This document shows, one piece after another, positions 1 to 7,459 of a DNA stretch of 64,000 nt. Below the pieces are notes generated by a model, which worked only from the letters and a program-made list of their open reading frames with translations, did no database searches and was not told the DNA's origin. The translations under genes were made by a program, and so were the position numbers. Positions within the stretch are counted from its first letter, which is position 1; the number at the start of each line of letters is the position of its first letter. The DNA is taken from assembly GCA_021405325.1 (NCBI GenBank), contig QWII01000055.1, positions 1 to 64,000 of the forward strand, in the 5' to 3' direction. This stretch comes from Caldilinea sp. CFX5 (GTDB lineage Bacteria; Chloroflexota; Anaerolineae; Caldilineales; Caldilineaceae).

Positions 1-68
1 TGTAACCCGTTTGCCTATATAGATAGACTTTCCTCACGTGGTGGGGGAAATCGGAATAAAAAGCGGAG

Positions 69-123
69 AAACTATTCTTGATGCGACAGTTGTGTCAGAG
101 GCAACATCGGGAATAGTTTTTCC
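69..123 (+). terminator. Terminator-like hairpin upstream of sigma factor operon
   Basis: Arms at 69-83 and 105-119 pair at 13 of 15 positions and the right arm runs into five Ts (about 117-121). It could end a gene lying left of the window, or act as an attenuator before the mini-ORF and sigma factor. The shape is seen; the role is inferred. Confidence 0.35.
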
Positions 124-168
124 GTGTTTCCTTTATTATGCTCACGAGCGGCAAAGGGAAGGAGAACG

Positions 169-222
169 ATGATGGTCAAGCGTGTGCATCTTCTCGGCGC
201 TCGTTGGTATCGATTCCTTTAG
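169..222 (+). CDS. 17-codon mini-ORF (possible leader peptide)
   Basis: Encodes MMVKRVHLLGARWYRFL. A strong Shine-Dalgarno (AAGGAG) lies 4 to 7 nt before two consecutive ATG codons, and the stop at 220-222 is only 10 nt before the sigma factor ATG. The sigma factor's own start has a weak ribosome-binding site, so translation of this basic, aromatic-rich peptide may load ribosomes onto it. The peptide matches no family I recognise. Chance occurrence cannot be excluded for so short a frame. Confidence 0.4.
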   Translation: MMVKRVHLLGARWYRFL

Positions 223-232
223 AGCGTGAGCT

Positions 233-937
233 ATGTCATCAAGTGATCTAAAACATGTTGCACCCTGGCCCCCGGTCGCTACGCTCCACCATACCGAATG
301 GCTTCATTCGGACACGATAGCTTTGTTATCGGCTTTCCAACAGCGTACCGGGCTGGAAAAAGCCGAAGCCTTTTCCGCTCTCTATAACCGTTACTGTCAC
401 CCCATCTGGGAATACATCTATCGCCAACTCGATGGCGCTGAAGCCGAAGCCCAAGATATCTTTGGGCAGGTCTGGTTGCTCGCCTTGGAAGAACTGGACA
501 GCTTCCGTTACCGGCCCGATAGCGCCACCGATGATCCCTTGCGCTCCTGGCTCTTTCGCTGCGCCGCCAATCGCATCAAGCAATTTCACCGCGAAAAACG
601 GATACAGACGCCGCTGGATCTGGTCGAAGGCTTTCTGTGGGCGCGCCTGAGTGGGGAAGACACCACGCTCTACGAGCTTTTTGCGCCGGCAGTCAAGCAT
701 AAGGCCAGTGATCTCCTCTATGCGGTCACCCAAAACCTGACGCCGGAACAGAAGGTGATCCTACGCTTACGCTACCATAGCAACCTCTCCTTTGCCGAGA
801 TTGGCGCTTATCTGGACAAAAGTGAGGGGTCGGTGAAGGTGCAACATCATCGTTTGCTCAAAAAGTTGCGTACCTGGCTGGAGCAAGCTGAGTACAATCA
901 TCAGCAGGTTGTTGATGACCTATGGAATGATGAGTGA
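233..937 (+). CDS. ECF-type RNA polymerase sigma factor
   Basis: A 234-aa sigma-70 family protein. Region 2 spans about residues 43-122 (FSALYNRYCHPIWEYIYRQL, then the aromatic WLFRCAANRI segment that would contact the -10 element). Region 4 spans about 170-220, with LTPEQKVILRLRY and a helix-turn-helix around FAEIGAYLDKSEGSVKVQHH. Regions 1.1 and 3 are absent, as in extracytoplasmic-function sigma factors. The length is slightly above the usual 160-200 aa because of an N-terminal extension of about 40 residues. The next gene starts 6 nt after its stop and is the obvious candidate partner. A weak ribosome-binding site and an upstream mini-ORF suggest translational coupling. Confidence 0.92.
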   Translation: MSSSDLKHVAPWPPVATLHHTEWLHSDTIALLSAFQQRTGLEKAEAFSALYNRYCHPIWEYIYRQLDGAEAEAQDIFGQVWLLALEELDSFRYRPDSATDDPLRSWLFRCAANRIKQFHREKRIQTPLDLVEGFLWARLSGEDTTLYELFAPAVKHKASDLLYAVTQNLTPEQKVILRLRYHSNLSFAEIGAYLDKSEGSVKVQHHRLLKKLRTWLEQAEYNHQQVVDDLWNDE

Positions 938-943
938 GGCATC

Positions 944-1825
944 ATGCAGAAGAACCATCAAGCTGACAAGCAATTCCTGCAAGAGGTGGGCGCTTTGCTG
1001 GCGGCGCGCGCCGGTCAAGGGCATATGGCGCCGCCGCCAAGCCTAAGCCATCTTGCTGAATATATTGCCAGCGCCCGTCGCTATCAAAAGCTGACCCGCG
1101 CGGCGCTGGCCCTGAAAATGGGCATTAGCGAAGCGGAAATCTATGCGTTGGAACAAGGGCTATTGTCTTATACGGAACTGGATCTGCACTTTCTTGGGAA
1201 ACTGGCGGTCGCCTTGGACGAAGATCTGGAAACGTTGCTGCTGCTGTTGGGGCGTCCGGCGTTGGTACAGGCGCTACAGCGACCAGCCGCGCGCCGAACG
1301 GAGGAACAGGCGCAATGCTTGGCCTATCCACCCTATCCTAAGGAAAAGGCAACAGCACCAAAACCGCATGGCAACCGGTTGAGCCGCCGCCCGTGGGCAA
1401 ATGCTTTGTACAAAGGTTGCCTAAATTTGATTGATTCTTGGCGACAGGGTAGACTATCATCTTACATAAGAGTCAACTATCAATTGCAGCCAATGGCGGC
1501 CATTTTGCTCTGCTTGTTCCTTATCGGGGTGAGTACTTACAGTATAGCCGGCCGCTTTGGCGCACAATCAGCTATACAGTCGGGCCTAACTATCTCAGCA
1601 CGACCAGATGGTCTACCGCCTACCCAGCTCCGGCGTGGCATGGATCAGCCAACAGTACGATCATTCCAACGGCTGTACCCGCCGATTGAAGCAACGATGA
1701 ACCCTGTCACTGCTTCCGTGAATGCGCCCGCACCGACTGTTGCGTTTGCGGCTCATCACATTACCGCAGAAACACAGCAGTGTGTTGTCTTAACCCTAGG
1801 GCGTCCGGCTTTATGTCGAGTGTAG
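944..1825 (+). CDS. HTH-domain, single-pass membrane protein (candidate anti-sigma or RodZ-like regulator)
   Basis: A 293-aa protein. Residues about 27-100 form an XRE-type helix-turn-helix (IASARRYQKLTRAALALKMG then ISEAEIYALEQG). A basic linker follows, then one membrane segment at about 183-203 (MAAILLCLFLIGVSTYSI), and a low-complexity extracytoplasmic tail. It begins 6 nt after the ECF sigma gene and is presumably co-transcribed with it. The position suits a membrane-bound sigma regulator, but no ZAS zinc motif (HxxxCxxC) is present. The order HTH-membrane-exterior is that of RodZ. The family assignment of the HTH is fairly secure; the anti-sigma role is inference from neighbourhood. Confidence 0.65.
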   Translation: MQKNHQADKQFLQEVGALLAARAGQGHMAPPPSLSHLAEYIASARRYQKLTRAALALKMGISEAEIYALEQGLLSYTELDLHFLGKLAVALDEDLETLLLLLGRPALVQALQRPAARRTEEQAQCLAYPPYPKEKATAPKPHGNRLSRRPWANALYKGCLNLIDSWRQGRLSSYIRVNYQLQPMAAILLCLFLIGVSTYSIAGRFGAQSAIQSGLTISARPDGLPPTQLRRGMDQPTVRSFQRLYPPIEATMNPVTASVNAPAPTVAFAAHHITAETQQCVVLTLGRPALCRV

Positions 1826-1880
1826 CGGTTAGCCGTAATATCAGGCTGGAATGACTCTTTGCCGTAACGATTCAGGCTAC

Positions 1881-1915
1881 CTGCTCCTCGCCAGTCCGCG
1901 ACTGGCGAGGAGCAG
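1881..1915. repeat. Intergenic hairpin, 15-bp perfect stem
   Basis: Arms 1881-1895 and 1901-1915 are exactly complementary around a 5-nt loop, and the flanks (CGTAACGATTCAG on the left, CTGAACCATTACG on the right) extend the stem imperfectly. The core AGTCCGCGACT resembles the hairpins at 2063-2110 and 36845-36887. No T-run follows. It lies in the 369-nt gene-free stretch 1826-2194. Confidence 0.8.
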
Positions 1916-2011
1916 GCTGAACCATTACGCTTTGCCTTTGTGATTCACCAGATGATTTTGTCGCCAGGCCGGTGTCAAAGGATGGCTACAGATTTCTGGC
2001 GCGGTCTTACG

Positions 2012-2147
2012 CACATTTTTCGTAGGGGCATGAACAGAACTGGCTAGGTAACTATTCAGCCCGCTCCTCGGCAGTCCGTGACTGGCGCCAGTCACGGACT
2101 GCCGAGGAGCTGGTAGCCTGAACTATCATGCCCCTACGAAAAAGTGT
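2012..2147. repeat. Nested palindromic element with a 48-bp perfect palindrome
   Basis: The inner part, 2063-2110, is a perfect 48-bp palindrome (24-nt arms, no loop). An outer inverted repeat, 2012-2033 against about 2125-2147 (TTTTTCGTAGGGGCATGA and its complement), encloses it. The element has no coding capacity and lies just before the permuted binding protein gene. It may be a MITE-like or REP-like unit, or an mRNA hairpin. Together with 1881-1915 it fills most of the gap between 1826 and 2194. Confidence 0.8.
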
Positions 2148-2194
2148 GAGTCCTACGTTTTCAAATTCAACGTTTAATCAAAGGAGTAGCTTAC

Positions 2195-4084
2195 ATGAAA
2201 ACTAGAAGTTTTTCGCTGTTAGCAATCCTGGTGGTCGCAGCCATGCTTTTTAGCGCCTGCACGCCGCCAGGCGGCGCTGTACCCGGCGCCGCGCCGCAAA
2301 CTCAGGACAGCAATGCAGCGCCTGCCGGTGAGGATCTCAGCCAACCGCACCCGATCTTAAGCGATGTTCGTGCGCGCCAGGCCATTGCCCATTGTGTCGA
2401 CCGCGATGCGCTCATTTCGGCTGTCTATACCTATGTGCCGGATGATGTCAAGGCCAGCCTGCGCATGGATAGCTTCCTGCCCAAGACCCACTGGGCCTAT
2501 GGTGGTCCTTATCAGGACTATGAATATAGCGTGGAAAAGGGCGGCGCCCTGCTGGATGAAGCCGGCTGGACTTTGCCGGAGGACAGCAACTACCGCGTCA
2601 ACGCTAATGGCGACACGCTGGAACTGACCCTGACCACCACTAACTCCCAATTCCGCCAGACTTGGGCCGCCGTTGTCGAACAACAACTGGCCGAATGCGG
2701 CATCCTGTTGATCCGCCAACATACGCCGGCTTCCTGGTGGTTTGGCGACACTACCGGTCTGGCCCGCCGTGACTTTGAATTGGGCGCCTTTGCTTGGGTC
2801 GGTCAGGCTGATCCAGGTGGGCGCACCCTGTACGCGTGTAGTATGATTCCGACCCCAGGCAATAACTGGGAAGGGCAAAACGGCATGGGCTGGTGTAATG
2901 AAACCGCCAGTAATGCGATTGTCTTGGCTAACAACACGCTGAACCGCGAAGAGCGCAAAGCTGCTTACAACATTGTGCAGACCGAATTTGCCAAGGACAT
3001 GGTCTCCTTACCTCTCTTCCAACGGGCTGAGGCTGAGGCCTGGAGCCTAAACTTGGAAGGTCTCGTTGTTGACCCGACCGAATACGGTTCTGCCAGTGCT
3101 GCCAAGTGGACGCTGGCCGATGGCGGCGATACGATTGTTCTGGGCTTCTCCCAAGAACCGGCCTCGATGTTCAGCCTGGTCGAGAGCGCTGCTGTGCAAC
3201 GGCAAATCGCCCAAATGGGTATCGGTTTGATTAACACAAGCTATAACTATGACTATCAGCCGCTGTTACAAGAACCGTTGAGTACGCTGGAAAATGAGCT
3301 GGCGACCAACGAAATGGTTGCAGTCAAGGCTGGTGACATGGTTTACAACGAAGCCGGCGAACCGGAAGAACTGGCGCAGGGCGTCAAAGTGCTGGTCGAT
3401 GGTGAAAGCGTCGAGTATGATGGCACGAGCGAATTGCAATTGCCGCAACTGGTTGTCACCTACAAACTCAAGCCCTATACCTGGAGCGACGGCACGGCGG
3501 GTTCGGTGGAAGACTTTAAACTGGCGCGCCAAATCGAATGCGACAAAGAATCGGGGGCCACGAGCTTCACCATCTGCGATGCAATCCAGGATGTGACCTA
3601 TTCCGACAGCGAACTGGCGATGACGGTGACTTATGTCCCCGGCTACCAATACCCGCTCTACTACCTTTTCCCCTTCACCGAAGTCTATCCCAGCCACGAG
3701 GTGTTGAGTGATGGCCGCAACCTGCGCGATGTGCCGGCGGCGGAATGGGCCACCCTGCCCGAAATCGCCGAAAAGCCGTTGAGCTACGGTCCCTTCATGA
3801 TCACCGACTGGCAGAAGGGCCAGAGCCTGACGCTGGAAGCCAACCCACACTATGCTGACGGCACCGGTGTGCAGAAGATCATTGTCCTCTTCATCCCGGA
3901 TACCAACCAGGCTGTTGCTCAATTGTTGGCCGGTGATGTCGACTATGTGGAAAAGGCGACGTTGGCCGGTGGCGCCGAAGTGCAACTGGTCGCCGACGCC
4001 CATGCCCAAGGCAATATCAACTTTGAGATCATTGCCAGCCCCACTTGGGAACACATTGACATGAATATGTTTGTCAAGCAGTAA
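2195..4084 (+). CDS. Peptide/nickel-type ABC substrate-binding lipoprotein with permuted domain order
   Basis: A 629-aa family-5 (SBP_bac_5) binding protein that would capture oligopeptides or similar solutes outside the membrane. Signal peptide with lipobox LFSAC (lipidated Cys 22). Directly after the linker, residues 51-306 are the segment that normally forms the second half (PHPILSDVRARQAIAHCVDR to about PTEYGSASAAKW). Residues 309-629 are what normally comes first (GGDTIVLGFSQEPASMF, then YTWSDGTAGSVEDF, YGPFMITDWQKGQSLTLEAN, LAGDVDYVEKA), ending at WEHIDMNMFVKQ. In the two neighbouring binding proteins the equivalent of residue 51 follows the equivalent of residue 625. One continuous frame with a good ribosome-binding site (AAAGGAG), so not an obvious pseudogene. 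First gene of the operon with permeases and ATPases to 9582. Confidence 0.88.
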   Translation: MKTRSFSLLAILVVAAMLFSACTPPGGAVPGAAPQTQDSNAAPAGEDLSQPHPILSDVRARQAIAHCVDRDALISAVYTYVPDDVKASLRMDSFLPKTHWAYGGPYQDYEYSVEKGGALLDEAGWTLPEDSNYRVNANGDTLELTLTTTNSQFRQTWAAVVEQQLAECGILLIRQHTPASWWFGDTTGLARRDFELGAFAWVGQADPGGRTLYACSMIPTPGNNWEGQNGMGWCNETASNAIVLANNTLNREERKAAYNIVQTEFAKDMVSLPLFQRAEAEAWSLNLEGLVVDPTEYGSASAAKWTLADGGDTIVLGFSQEPASMFSLVESAAVQRQIAQMGIGLINTSYNYDYQPLLQEPLSTLENELATNEMVAVKAGDMVYNEAGEPEELAQGVKVLVDGESVEYDGTSELQLPQLVVTYKLKPYTWSDGTAGSVEDFKLARQIECDKESGATSFTICDAIQDVTYSDSELAMTVTYVPGYQYPLYYLFPFTEVYPSHEVLSDGRNLRDVPAAEWATLPEIAEKPLSYGPFMITDWQKGQSLTLEANPHYADGTGVQKIIVLFIPDTNQAVAQLLAGDVDYVEKATLAGGAEVQLVADAHAQGNINFEIIASPTWEHIDMNMFVKQ

Positions 4085-4085
4085 A

Positions 4086-4175
4086 GGTAGATAGGTAGAC
4101 AGGTAAACAGGTACACAGGGAAATAAGACCTGTCTACCTGTTTACCTGTCTACCTGTTTACCTGTCTACCTACCC
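4086..4175. repeat. Intergenic hairpin built of tandem repeats
   Basis: The left arm (about 4086-4118) carries tandem GGTAGACAGGTAAACA-like units. The right arm (about 4129-4175) carries their complement (CCTGTCTACCTGTTTA) in more copies, so several registers of a stem of about 26 bp are possible. It separates the binding protein gene from its permease and may protect or attenuate the mRNA. Confidence 0.75.
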
Positions 4176-4186
4176 AAGGAACCGCC

Positions 4187-5368
4187 ATGACCGCCTACTT
4201 GATTCGCCGCTTATTCCAAATGGCCTTTGTGACTCTGTTGGTGGCGATTGTCACCTATTTCCTCTTTAGTATTGCGCCTGGTGGCCCACTCACCGGTTTG
4301 AACCAAACCCAACAACGATTGACGGCCGAAGATAAGGCGCGGATTCGCGCCCAATATGAACTGGATCTGTATTGGCCAGTGCGCTTCTCCCGCTGGTTGG
4401 TTGGTCTACCCAACGGGCCATTGGTGATTGGCGGACAGGAGTATTTTGCCGATGTGCCGGTCGGTTGCTACTTGCACAACGAGACAAGCAACGCTTGCGA
4501 AGATTATGTCTATATGGCGGAAATCCCTGAGATTCATCCGGCGGTGCGCAGTAGTCGCGGCATTTTGCGTGGTGATTTTGGCCGGTCAACGACCGTGCGC
4601 ATCGGTCAGCCGGTCTTCGACGAACTGATGTCCCGGTTGCCGGCGACATTGGAGCTGGGTATCGGCTCTTTGCTGCTCTCTTTGTTGATTGGGGTGCCGA
4701 TTGGCATTATTGGGGCAGTGCGCCAATACTCGCGTTTTGACTATTTTGTCACCAGTCTGTCGTTTATCGGCTCGGCCATGCCGGTCTTTTTCTTTGGCAT
4801 TCTGCTGATCCTCGTCTTTTCCGTGACGCCGGTCTTTTTGGCCGATCAATATCCCTGGATTCCACGCTTACCGTCCGGCTCGCGCGAGGCAGTGCGCGAC
4901 TATGCTATCGCTTCCTGGCTGCCCAACGTGGAAGCGGGCAGCTTTACGGACCGCGCCCTACGCCTGCTGATGCCGCTCTTTGTCCTGACCTTTTTTAATA
5001 CGGCCCAGTGGAGCCGCTTTGTCCGTTCCTCCATGCTGGAAGTGTTGCGTCAGGATTATGTGCGCACCGCACGCGCCAAAGGCTTGATTGAGCGCATCGT
5101 GATTATGAAACATGCCCTGCGCAATGCGTTGATTCCCTTTGTCACCATTCTGGTCTTGAGCCTGCCGGGCATCTTTGGCGGCGCCATCATCACCGAAACG
5201 ATCTTCGCCTGGCCGGGCATGGGTCGTCTCTACTGGGACGCGCTGACGCGCAGTGATTACCCCATTGCACTGGCGTTTATCTTTATTACGGGCGTGTTAA
5301 CGGTCATTGCGACCCTATTGGGTGACATCTTATATACAATTGTGGATCCAAGAATTAAATTCTCTTAA
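4187..5368 (+). CDS. Peptide ABC transporter permease, DppB-like
   Basis: A 393-aa integral membrane permease of the BPD_transp_1 family, forming half of the channel for the adjacent binding protein. First membrane segment at about residues 9-29. The conserved ATPase-contact (EAA) loop is at about 282-310 (DYVRTARAKGLIERIVIMKH). ends in the family signature IVDPRIKFS. It is longer than most DppB proteins (about 310-340) because of an insert at about 60-115 holding two cysteines (VGCYLHNETSNACEDY) that could form an extracytoplasmic disulfide. The start has AAGGA seven nt upstream. Partner of the DppC-like gene at 5452. Confidence 0.93.
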   Translation: MTAYLIRRLFQMAFVTLLVAIVTYFLFSIAPGGPLTGLNQTQQRLTAEDKARIRAQYELDLYWPVRFSRWLVGLPNGPLVIGGQEYFADVPVGCYLHNETSNACEDYVYMAEIPEIHPAVRSSRGILRGDFGRSTTVRIGQPVFDELMSRLPATLELGIGSLLLSLLIGVPIGIIGAVRQYSRFDYFVTSLSFIGSAMPVFFFGILLILVFSVTPVFLADQYPWIPRLPSGSREAVRDYAIASWLPNVEAGSFTDRALRLLMPLFVLTFFNTAQWSRFVRSSMLEVLRQDYVRTARAKGLIERIVIMKHALRNALIPFVTILVLSLPGIFGGAIITETIFAWPGMGRLYWDALTRSDYPIALAFIFITGVLTVIATLLGDILYTIVDPRIKFS

Positions 5369-5418
5369 GCGGTTTGTAACCGCACGGTTCCCAATGGGCA
5401 AGTGCGGTTGCAAACCGC
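5369..5418. repeat. Intergenic hairpin, 17-bp stem
   Basis: Arms 5369-5385 and 5402-5418 (GCGGTTTGTAACCGCAC and its complement) pair with one G-U, around a 16-nt loop. Each arm is itself partly palindromic. It begins immediately after the permease stop codon and has no T-tract, so a classical terminator is unlikely inside this operon. Confidence 0.8.
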
Positions 5419-5451
5419 ACCTACAGTTTTGTATAGAATGAAGGTACATTT

Positions 5452-6453
5452 ATGGCAACCGCAGCCGGCGCGTTGACCGCGACGAGAAAACCGGTGGCAA
5501 CCAAACCGGAAAGTCAAATGCAAGTCGTCATGCGGCGTTTTTTACGCCACCGTATGGCGGTTGTATCGCTCTTTATTATTACCTTTCTGTTGTTGGTTTC
5601 GATCCTGGCCCCTGTTATTACCACCTTTCCACGTGATCTGATTGATATCAGCAGCACCGAACGCCCCGCCCCGCCCGGCGTGGTGGATAACCAAGGGCGC
5701 ACCCACTGGTTGGGCATTGACAACCTAGGGCGCGATCTCTTTACGCGCGTCCTCTATGCCGGGCGCATCTCGTTGGTGATCGCCATTTTCGTCACGCTGA
5801 TCTCAGAAACCATCGGCGTCATTATTGGCGCCCTGGCCGGCTACTATGGCGGTTGGGTCGATACCCTGGTCTCACGGGTGATCGAATTTATGCTGGCGTT
5901 ACCCACGCTGCCGATTCTGCTGATCCTCTCCAAGTTGACCCTTGACTATGGTGAGGTCATTCCGTTGCCGAATTTTATCCGCAGTGGCATTAGCGCCATT
6001 CTGCTCACGCCGGAACGGGAGTCACAGCAGGTGGTACTGTTGATGCTGATCCTGATTATCTTCGGCTGGTTGGGCGCCGCTCGCTTGATGCGCGGCATGG
6101 CGCTCTCGCTACGCAACCAGGATTTTGTCGAATCGCTGCGCGCTTTTGGCGCTTCCGATGTGCGGATCATCTTTGGCCATATCATCACCAATGGGCTGGC
6201 GCCGATTTGGGTCAATGCCACGTTGAGCCTGGGCGGCGTCATTATCACCGAAGCGGCGCTCAGTTTCCTGGGCCTGGGCATCCAAGATCCAACGCCGACG
6301 TGGGGCAATATGTTGTCGCAGTCGCAGAACTACATGTTCAAACACCCTTGGTTGCCGCTGGTGCCGGGCATTCCGCTGGTGCTGGTCTCGCTGGCCTTTA
6401 ACTTTGTCGGCGATGGGCTGCGCGATGCGTTGGATCCGCGGTTGAAGCGGTAA
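5452..6453 (+). CDS. Peptide ABC transporter permease, DppC-like
   Basis: A 333-aa membrane permease of the DppC/OppC family. An N-terminal cytoplasmic stretch precedes membrane segment 1 (about residues 37-60, VVSLFIITFLLLVSILAPVI). The family motif HWLGIDNLGRDLFTRVLYAG follows at about 83-102, and the EAA loop is DFVESLRAFGASDVRIIFGH. It ends in GDGLRDALDPRLKR, typical of the family. It pairs with the preceding DppB-like protein. The operon's ATPase genes resume only at 7460, after a roughly 1-kb cassette of unrelated small genes. Confidence 0.94.
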   Translation: MATAAGALTATRKPVATKPESQMQVVMRRFLRHRMAVVSLFIITFLLLVSILAPVITTFPRDLIDISSTERPAPPGVVDNQGRTHWLGIDNLGRDLFTRVLYAGRISLVIAIFVTLISETIGVIIGALAGYYGGWVDTLVSRVIEFMLALPTLPILLILSKLTLDYGEVIPLPNFIRSGISAILLTPERESQQVVLLMLILIIFGWLGAARLMRGMALSLRNQDFVESLRAFGASDVRIIFGHIITNGLAPIWVNATLSLGGVIITEAALSFLGLGIQDPTPTWGNMLSQSQNYMFKHPWLPLVPGIPLVLVSLAFNFVGDGLRDALDPRLKR

Positions 6454-6487
6454 TTGCTCTAGCGGGTGCCGGACAAAGGAATTTAGG

Positions 6488-6610
6488 ATGAGCTATTATA
6501 TTGCTGATCGCATTACCGTCAATATTGAACAGTGCGGCGGGCGTCCCTGTATTCGTGGTATGCGGATTCGTGTTGTCGATATTCTTGAATTATTGTGGGA
6601 TAAGGCGTGA
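6488..6610 (+). pseudogene. Truncated DUF433 (antitoxin-like) reading frame
   Basis: Forty codons beginning ATG with AAAGGAATTTAGG upstream. The peptide contains ITVNIEQCGGRPCIRGMRIR followed by VVDILELLW, which is the first half of the DUF433 domain found in small antitoxin-like proteins that accompany PIN-type toxins. A full protein is about 70-80 aa. Here the second helical half is missing and the frame stops at 6608-6610, next to the start of the following gene. No toxin partner is adjacent. Likely a remnant, though a short expressed peptide is possible. Confidence 0.6.
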
Positions 6611-6612
6611 AA

Positions 6613-7011
6613 ATGGCAATCACAGTTACACTGGCACCTGAGTTAGAAACCCAGGTGCGTTCTGTTGCTAAACAAGAAGGCATTACAGCCGACACCTATA
6701 TTGGGAAGCTGCTGCAACGCGACTTGTACCATCGGCGTGTTACTGTATCAGAAGCGGAAGAGAGTCTACTCCAACAAATCAACATCGGTATGCCTGAGGA
6801 AACTTGGCAGCGGTATCACCTATTAATCACAAAGTTGGAAGATGAAACGCTGCAACCAGATGAGCAACAGGAATTAGGGCAGATTATTGATCAACGTGAA
6901 GAAGCAAATGTCCACCGTATCGAGGCATTAATCAAGTTGGCCCAGCTTAGAAATACCACCCTCGACGCTCTCATTGATGAGCTAGGTATTCGGCCAGCTT
7001 TATATGTTTAA
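6613..7011 (+). CDS. Small uncharacterised protein with RHH-like N-terminus
   Basis: A 132-aa protein from the ATG at 6613 (AAGG seven nt upstream; a GTG at 6607 would overlap the previous stop). The first 40 residues (MAITVTLAPELETQVRSVAK then QEGITADTYIGKLLQRDL) look like a ribbon-helix-helix segment of antitoxin type. The remainder is acidic and helical. It overlaps the HNH gene by 8 nt, implying translational coupling. Pairs of such a protein with an HNH nuclease are, from memory, common in cyanobacteria and Chloroflexota. The function of the pair is not known to me. Confidence 0.7.
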   Translation: MAITVTLAPELETQVRSVAKQEGITADTYIGKLLQRDLYHRRVTVSEAEESLLQQINIGMPEETWQRYHLLITKLEDETLQPDEQQELGQIIDQREEANVHRIEALIKLAQLRNTTLDALIDELGIRPALYV

Positions 7012-7445
7012 TGGACATACTACAGCCGAACGCAAGCAATACGTGGCTGAACGGGCGTGTCATTGTTGTGAATATTGCTTTAGCCAAGTAGACTATTCAC
7101 CTGATCCATTTTCGGTTGATCACATTATTCCACGGGCCTTAGGTGGACTGGATGACCTTGATAATTTAGCATATGCTTGTTTGGGTTGTAATCACAAAAA
7201 ATCGACGGCAGATCGTGCGACCGACCCCGTTACAGGTGAACAGGTTGTCTTATACCATCCACGACAGCATAAGTCCACGACAGCATAAGTGGAGTGAACA
7301 TTTCGTCTGGAGCAAAAATTGTACGCTACTTATCGGCTTAACCCCGGTAGGGCGTGCAACAATTGAAAGACTGCAATTAAATCGTAAAGGGGTTGTGAAC
7401 CTAAGGTATTTATTAAACCTTACAGGCAAACATCCCCCTCAGTAA
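7004..7445 (+). pseudogene. HNH endonuclease, frameshifted by a 16-bp tandem duplication
   Basis: An HNH nuclease of about 141 codons in its intact form. Frame 1 gives CHCCEYC (zinc-type knuckle), then FSVDHIIPRALGGLDDLDNL (HNH DH pair) and CLGCNHKKS, up to YHPRQHK at about 7273. It then runs STTA and stops at 7288. The proper C-terminus, WSEHFVWSKNCTLLIGLTPV to TGKHPPQ, lies in another frame and ends at 7445. Removing one copy of the duplicated CCACGACAGCATAAGT (7259-7274 and 7275-7290) joins the two exactly. The catalytic HNH core is encoded before the lesion, so a truncated 94-aa product could still be made. Confidence 0.85.
7259..7290. repeat. 16-bp perfect tandem duplication inside the HNH gene
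   Basis: CCACGACAGCATAAGT occurs twice back to back (7259-7274, 7275-7290). Because 16 is not a multiple of three, the second copy shifts the frame. Such a duplication can be lost by replication slippage, so the gene may be reversibly switched. Confidence 0.95.
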
Positions 7446-7459
7446 TACAAACTAAATTC

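Noticed and set aside
3266..4054. Minus-strand open frame of 262 codons opposite the permuted binding protein
   Set aside because: High-GC shadow frame with no domain signal; the plus strand has recognisable family-5 motifs throughout.
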